This document shows, piece by piece, positions 14,217 through 18,093 of a stretch of DNA of 18,093 nucleotides; the stretch's first letter is position 1; each line of letters begins with the position of its first letter. The notes beneath the pieces are model-generated. The model worked only from the letters and a program-made list of their open reading frames with translations. It was not told the origin of the DNA and searched no databases. A program made the position numbers and the translations under genes. Source of the DNA: Chloroflexota bacterium (lineage in GTDB: Bacteria > Chloroflexota > Anaerolineae > UBA4142); assembly GCA_023381515.1 (NCBI GenBank), contig JAMCQI010000112.1, forward strand, positions 1 to 18,093, read 5' to 3'.

Positions 14217-14770
14217 TGTTGTTGCGGGAGCGCGCAATCCCGGCGGAGTGCGCGGGGCGTAGTCGAGGGGCGCGGGCCGCTCCGCAGGCGTCCGCGCTGA
14301 GGGTCGCGGTCCCGCAAACCCCGCGGGATCTGCGAGGGTCTAGTGACCTTCGACTGCGTCCCGCTGTCCTTCGACTGCGCGGCATCTCCGCTTCGCTTCG
14401 ACCGCCGCTCCGCTCACCCCCGCCAAGTGCGCGGGGTCTGTGGACCCGCTGGGAACCGCGGGGCAGGAGGCGCGGGATCTACGAGGGTCTAGGGACCCGC
14501 GGGACTCAGCGGGGGTCTGCGGGATGCGACCTGCGTAGGCCCGCGGCGCAGGTGGCAGGTGTGCGATGCGCGAGGTCTTCGACCCTACCGTCTCCTCCCC
14601 TCCACTTTGTCCCTTCCGCTGCGCTTCAGGGATCTTCGATTTCGGGGATCTTCGATCCCGCAAAGGACGCGGGATCTTCGACCCATCGAGAGCAAGACCG
14701 GCTCTCGAAAGGGGAGAGGAATTAAGGTAAGCACGACGCCCACGAGGGGCTAGGCTACAACGACCATCCT
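14217..14770. other. Gene-free GC-rich repeat field
   Basis: Holds several copies of the CCCGC...GCGGGATCT family (14311-14336, about 14415-14437, 14445-14467, about 14655-14681) and many partial GCGGGATCTNCGA units. One copy of the ACGCCCAC(A/G)AGGGGCTA element lies at 14736-14758 and recurs at 17009-17031. No frame has an SD or protein-like composition. Confidence 0.6.
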
Positions 14771-14803
14771 TGGCTCATTAGCTCATTGTCTTTGTCCTTC
14801 GCC

Positions 14804-14832
14804 TTGACGCGCTGGGGCAATTGGCGCATAAT
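14804..14832 (+). promoter_or_regulatory. Promoter of the CDF-oxidoreductase operon
   Basis: TTGACG (14804-14809), 17 nt, CATAAT (14827-14832): 5/6 at each box with optimal spacing. Transcription would start near 14839. It is followed directly by a small dyad, GAGGA(14841-14845)...TCCTC(14855-14859), that includes the near-palindrome AGGATATTCCT and could be an operator, perhaps metal-responsive; the effector is unknown. Confidence 0.65.
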
Positions 14833-14885
14833 ATCTTTACGAGGATATTCCTTGTCCTCAGAAAGGATGTGAGCTCTCTTTGCAG

Positions 14886-15875
14886 ATGGATCTGAACGGG
14901 ACGACCAAACGGATTGTCGTGGCGATGGTCGTCACCTTGCTTTTTATGATTTTCGAGGCCGCGGCCGGCGTTTTCTCGAATAGTCTGGCCCTGGTTTCGG
15001 ACGCGGCGCACAATTTCACGGATGTGATCGCCTTGGGGCTGTCGCTCTATGCGCTGCGCCTGAGCACCCGGCCCGCGAACGCGTCCAAGACCTACGGCTA
15101 TCATCGCGCGGGTATTCTCGTCGCGCTCGTCAATGCGGGTACTCTGATCGCCATCGCACTCCTCATTTTCTACGAGGCCTGGCGCCGCATCATTTCCCCT
15201 CCGGTTGTTCGGGAGGAGGTCATGTTGGTCGTGGCGTTGATCGCCCTTGGAGTCAACGGCGGCACCGCATATCTGCTCCACCGTGCGAGCGCGACCGATC
15301 TCAACATCCGTTCTGCGTTTATCCATATGGCGGGCGATGCCCTTTCGACCCTGGGCGTAATTGTCGCGAGCGTTGCAATTCAGTTTACCGGCCTGACGAT
15401 ACTCGATCCGCTCGCGAGTATTCTCATCGGCGTCATTATCGCGACAAGCTCTTGGAATATCGTGCGGGAAGGGGTGAACGTGCTTTTGGAGGGCACCCCG
15501 AGCGGGATCGACATGGATACGATGGTGAAGGATATCTTGGACGTGCAGGGAGTGCGCGGGGTGCACGACTTGCATGCGTGGAGCATTACACCGACCTTGC
15601 GCGCGCTTTCCGCGCACGTGCTCACGGACGATATCACCATCCGCCGCGGCGCGGATATTCAGCGCGAGATCAACCTCATGCTCGTCGAGCGGTACGACAT
15701 CGCCCACACCGCGATTCAACTGGAATGTGAAGGATGCACACCCGATGCGCTCTATTGCGAAATGGGCGCGAACGGCAACGGGGAGCATGAGCATATCGGA
15801 GAACGCCGGTCCGGCGTCGACCGGCGCCGCAGCGACAGGCGGACGGAGACCCCGGCGCCCAAAGGGGAAAGCTGA
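14886..15875 (+). CDS. Cation diffusion facilitator, Zn2+-type efflux transporter
   Basis: 329 residues, inner-membrane H+-coupled metal exporter. Six hydrophobic helices occupy about 8-210, followed by a cytoplasmic domain (GVRGVHDLHAWSITP...). Both halves of the transport site read H-x3-D: H42-N-F-T-D46 in SDAAHNFTD and H147-M-A-G-D151 in FIHMAGD, the combination linked to Zn2+/Cd2+ in CzcD/ZitB-type CDFs. The tail (about 300-329) is unusually Arg-rich (ERRSGVDRRRSDRRTE) and follows a short EHEHIGE segment. I chose ATG 14886; an in-frame TTG at 14880 is closer to the AAAGGA at 14862-14867. It complements the Nramp importer upstream in function, though not in operon. Confidence 0.9.
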   Translation: MDLNGTTKRIVVAMVVTLLFMIFEAAAGVFSNSLALVSDAAHNFTDVIALGLSLYALRLSTRPANASKTYGYHRAGILVALVNAGTLIAIALLIFYEAWRRIISPPVVREEVMLVVALIALGVNGGTAYLLHRASATDLNIRSAFIHMAGDALSTLGVIVASVAIQFTGLTILDPLASILIGVIIATSSWNIVREGVNVLLEGTPSGIDMDTMVKDILDVQGVRGVHDLHAWSITPTLRALSAHVLTDDITIRRGADIQREINLMLVERYDIAHTAIQLECEGCTPDALYCEMGANGNGEHEHIGERRSGVDRRRSDRRTETPAPKGES

Positions 15876-15920
15876 GCCTCTATCTCCCGGCCGGGCGCGA
15901 CGTGAGGAGGGTGGACACGA

Positions 15921-16922
15921 ATGGCAAAAAAGCTGCGATGGGGAATCCTCAGCACGGCACGAATCGGAATGAGGACCGTCATCCCCGCGATCCAGCAGTC
16001 TGGGAATGGAGTCGTCGCGGCGCTCGCGAGTCGCGACCGCAGTCGGGCGGAGGAGGCGGCCAGGAGCCTGGGCATCCCTCACACCTTTGGCTCGTATGAG
16101 GAAATGCTCGGCTCTGATCTCATCGACGCCGTGTATAATCCGCTCCCGAACAGCCTCCACAAGGAATGGTCGATGCGCGCGGCTGCCCAGGGTAAGCATA
16201 TTCTATGTGAAAAGCCGCTCGCCCTCAACGCCGCCGAGGCAGACGAGATGATCGCCGCGGCGGCCAAGAACCGTGTGGTCCTCATGGAAGCGTTCATGTA
16301 CCGCTTTCATCCCCAGTTCACGACGCTAAAATCCCTCCTCTCTTCCGGCCTCGTCGGAAAGGTGCAAACGATTCGGAGCGCATTCACTTTTCGTCTGGAC
16401 GATTTGAACAATATCCGGATGCGGCCGGAGTTGGGCGGCGGCGGTCTGATGGACGTGGGCTGCTACTGCGTCAACATGTCCCGGCTCGTCACCGGAACTG
16501 AACCGGTGGAGGTTCAAGCGAATGCGATCGTGGGCGAGCAGAGTGGGGTGGATGAGAGCCTAGCGGGGATTTTGCGATTTCCCGATGGCGTGATGGCGAT
16601 GTTCGACTGCGGCTTCCGGACGGCGTACCGGGAGTGGCTGAGCATCGCGGGGAGCGACGGCCGGATCGATGTGCCGCGCCCGGTCAAGCCGGGGAAGGAG
16701 CGAGCCGAAGTACTCCTCGTTCACGAGGACGGGAGCGTCGAGACGCTCACCGCTCCGGGGGCCAATCATACGCAGCTCATGGTCGAGAATTTTGCGGACG
16801 CGGTGCTGCTCGGCCAGCCGCTGGCGTATACACCAGAGGACAGCCGCGCGAACATGCGCGTGATCGACGCCCTGTACGAATCGGCGCGGAACAAGCCGGC
16901 GAGCGTGAGACGTGAGGCGTGA
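15921..16922 (+). CDS. Gfo/Idh/MocA-family NAD(P)-dependent oxidoreductase
   Basis: 333 residues, soluble. The N-terminal Rossmann fold begins WGILSTARIG (7-16). The family's signature CEKPLAL is at 96-102, with the catalytic Lys in EKP (97-99). The substrate domain has GGGGLMDVGCYCVN (172-185), matching the [GD]xxxDxGxH/Y block. The MEAFMYRFHPQ stretch (122-132) places it near the dimeric dihydrodiol/D-xylose 1-dehydrogenase group, so a sugar-type substrate is likely but not proven. SD GGAGG (15906-15910) supports ATG 15921. It begins 45 nt after the CDF stop and is probably co-transcribed. The last codons (SVRREA-stop) already belong to a heptamer array. Confidence 0.9.
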   Translation: MAKKLRWGILSTARIGMRTVIPAIQQSGNGVVAALASRDRSRAEEAARSLGIPHTFGSYEEMLGSDLIDAVYNPLPNSLHKEWSMRAAAQGKHILCEKPLALNAAEADEMIAAAAKNRVVLMEAFMYRFHPQFTTLKSLLSSGLVGKVQTIRSAFTFRLDDLNNIRMRPELGGGGLMDVGCYCVNMSRLVTGTEPVEVQANAIVGEQSGVDESLAGILRFPDGVMAMFDCGFRTAYREWLSIAGSDGRIDVPRPVKPGKERAEVLLVHEDGSVETLTAPGANHTQLMVENFADAVLLGQPLAYTPEDSRANMRVIDALYESARNKPASVRREA

Positions 16923-16981
16923 GGCGGGAAACGTGAGACGTGAGACGTGAGGCGGGGAACGTGAGGCGTGAGATGGGAGGG
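16905..16981. repeat. Heptamer tandem array (GTGAGAC / GTGAGGC), 11 units
   Basis: Eleven units in strict 7-nt phase: GTGAGAC, GTGAGGC, GTGAGGC, GGGAAAC, GTGAGAC, GTGAGAC, GTGAGGC, GGGGAAC, GTGAGGC, GTGAGAT, GGGAGGG. The first 18 bases are the final codons and stop of the oxidoreductase gene. Confidence 0.92.
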
Positions 16982-17307
16982 GGAGACGGGGGCGCAAGGC
17001 AAAGCTAAACGCCCACAAGGGGCTATGCTACGGAAATCCGGATGGAAGTAGGTCGACCCCCTCATCCCGCAAAGACCGCGGGATCTAGGGACGCAGCCAA
17101 GGGCGCGCCCCGCACAAGGTGCGGGGTCTACGAGGGTCTTGGGATGCTACCCCCTCACCCCGCTGGGAGTCGCGGGGTCTGCGACCCTCTCCTCTCCCCC
17201 TTCCAGGGGGAGAGGGATTTAGGAGCCCGAAAGGGAGAGGGGTTTTGAACCCTACGGGACTGGGGCTTTAGGAATCGAAATCATTGGCTCGTCGAGCGGG
17301 AGGAAGG
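16982..17307. other. Repeat field between oxidoreductase and PAP2 genes
   Basis: Contains the ACGCCCACAAGGGGCTATGC element (17009-17031), a CCCGCAAAGACCGCGGGATC copy (17066-17086), a perfect CCCCGCAC-AAG-GTGCGGGG hairpin (17108-17126) and a further CCCCGC...GCGGGG copy (about 17158-17180). No strong promoter for the next gene is visible. Confidence 0.6.
17192..17214 (+). terminator. Perfect 10-bp hairpin, possible transcript end
   Basis: CTCTCCCCCT (17192-17201) pairs fully with AGGGGGAGAG (17205-17214) around TCC, followed by GGATTT. The tail is too short in T for a confident intrinsic terminator. Similar CTCTCCCC/GGGGAGAG pairs occur near 3650-3680 and 5302-5331, so this is also a dispersed repeat. 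Confidence 0.4.
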
Positions 17308-17979
17308 ATGGCGTGGATCAGGGCGCAATTGAGGCAGGGGGTGTTCGGGACGGGATGGCTGAACGCGGGGTTGTGCATACTGCTCGCGGTCGCGGTTTAT
17401 TTGACGAACGAGGTCTATGATCTGCTGAATCATGGGCCGAACGTCATCTTTATGAAGACGCCCCTCGACGATTTGATTCCTCTGGTGAAGCCGTTCGTAA
17501 TCCCGTACGTCTCGCTCAATCCGTTTGTCTACGCCACGCTCGTTCTGCTGCTGCTCTTTCGCACCCGCATTTTCCAGTCCGCGACGCTGTCGATGATTGC
17601 GGCGTGGCTGGTGAGCTATGCCTTTTACTATTTCCTGCAGTCGGTGATGATCAGGCCGACGCTCGTCGGCAACGACCTTTTTACGCAGATGCTGAGAGGC
17701 GTTTACGCGAGCGATAACCCGTACAATGATTTCCCGAGTCTCCACACGTCGATCTCGACGATTTTGGCGATTCATTGGTGGCGAGTGGACCGGCGGATCG
17801 GGATCCCGGTGGCGATTTGGGTGGCGCTCATCGTCCTTTCGACGGTGTTCGTGAAGCAGCACTATGTACCGGATGTTCTGGCGGGGCTGGTACTGGCGTT
17901 TACGGTCTCGTGGGTGTTTTTGCGATGGGTCGTGGCGGGGGCGCACGGCGCCGCGCGCTTGAGGACGGAGAGCGCGTGA
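17308..17979 (+). CDS. PAP2-superfamily membrane phosphatase/phosphotransferase
   Basis: 223 residues with about six hydrophobic helices. The PAP2 signature is in order: a degenerate first motif QSVMIRP (111-117), then FPSLHTS (142-148, acid/base H146), then STVFVKQHYVPDVLAG (178-193, nucleophile H185 and D189). The PSLH and HYxxDVLAG pair with a substrate loop containing NDFPSLHT resembles the inositolphosphorylceramide-synthase-like branch, so a lipid phosphate substrate is likely. ATG 17308 is chosen because GGGAGGAAGG lies directly before it (short spacing); a TTG at 17284 is an alternative. It appears monocistronic. Confidence 0.85.
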   Translation: MAWIRAQLRQGVFGTGWLNAGLCILLAVAVYLTNEVYDLLNHGPNVIFMKTPLDDLIPLVKPFVIPYVSLNPFVYATLVLLLLFRTRIFQSATLSMIAAWLVSYAFYYFLQSVMIRPTLVGNDLFTQMLRGVYASDNPYNDFPSLHTSISTILAIHWWRVDRRIGIPVAIWVALIVLSTVFVKQHYVPDVLAGLVLAFTVSWVFLRWVVAGAHGAARLRTESA

Positions 17980-18093
17980 AGGGGGAACTGGGACGGGAAG
18001 ACTGAGGACAAAGACTTAAGTCCCAAAGACTTGGAAGTCGGGGAAGCCGCCTCACAGAACGCGGGATCTGCGGAGACCCGAACCCCCTCACCT
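17980..18093. other. Window end, no gene seen
   Basis: Short intergenic tail with GACTTAAGTC palindrome (about 18012-18021) and a truncated member of the GCGGGATCTGCG repeat family (about 18060-18072). Confidence 0.5.

Noticed and set aside
13916..14725. Plus-strand ORF of 269 codons
   Set aside because: It crosses several different repeat families and a terminator, with Arg/Ala/Pro-rich noise and no SD.

Overview
The window is GC-rich bacterial DNA (most coding blocks look near 60-65% GC). It has compact metabolic genes separated by long gene-free stretches packed with short repeats. The tandem-domain stress protein beside an Nramp transporter, the many heptameric G/A-rich arrays and the abundant hairpin repeats fit Chloroflexota or a similar environmental lineage. 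That placement is a guess from style, not a marker-based assignment.

Layout. (1) 2-1750, plus strand: the 3' part of an Nramp Mn/Fe transporter, translationally coupled to a two-domain universal stress protein. (2) 1751-2623: a heptamer array, a perfect 14-bp-stem hairpin, and on the minus strand a remnant resembling the extreme C-terminus of a phage terminase large subunit. (3) 2624-3280, minus strand: a small four-helix membrane protein behind a near-consensus promoter and a ~225-nt leader that holds a 23-codon ORF with a good ribosome binding site. (4) 3281-5041: hairpin repeats, then a minus-strand terminase small/large pair. The large subunit keeps only its ATPase half, and the pair has its own promoter with an SOS-box-like palindrome. 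(5) 5042-6201: 1.2 kb of composite repeats. (6) 6202-13801, minus strand: a restriction-modification island in transcription order res (helicase plus PD-ExS-type nuclease), an IS200/REP-associated transposase, mod (N6-adenine methyltransferase), and an accessory protein with CBS-like repeats and a HEPN-like RNALAH motif. (7) 13802-14885: repeats plus a minus-strand promoter/terminator pair that could make a ~90-nt RNA. (8) 14886-16922, plus strand: a cation diffusion facilitator, then a Gfo/Idh/MocA oxidoreductase. (9) 17308-17979: a PAP2-type membrane phosphatase.

How it fits together. Res and Mod would act as a Type III-like restriction-modification pair. The transposase sits between them and is flanked on both sides by direct copies of a multi-hairpin repeat whose stems show compensatory changes among copies. 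One copy even supplies the last codons and stop of res. This is the arrangement expected of a REP element and its dedicated Y1 transposase. The CBS/HEPN protein downstream of mod is noticeably AT-richer than mod and may be a separately acquired, ligand-gated RNase-like effector. The two best leads for something undescribed are that accessory gene and the covarying repeat/transposase system. The leader-peptide unit at 3019-3280 and the split terminase come next.
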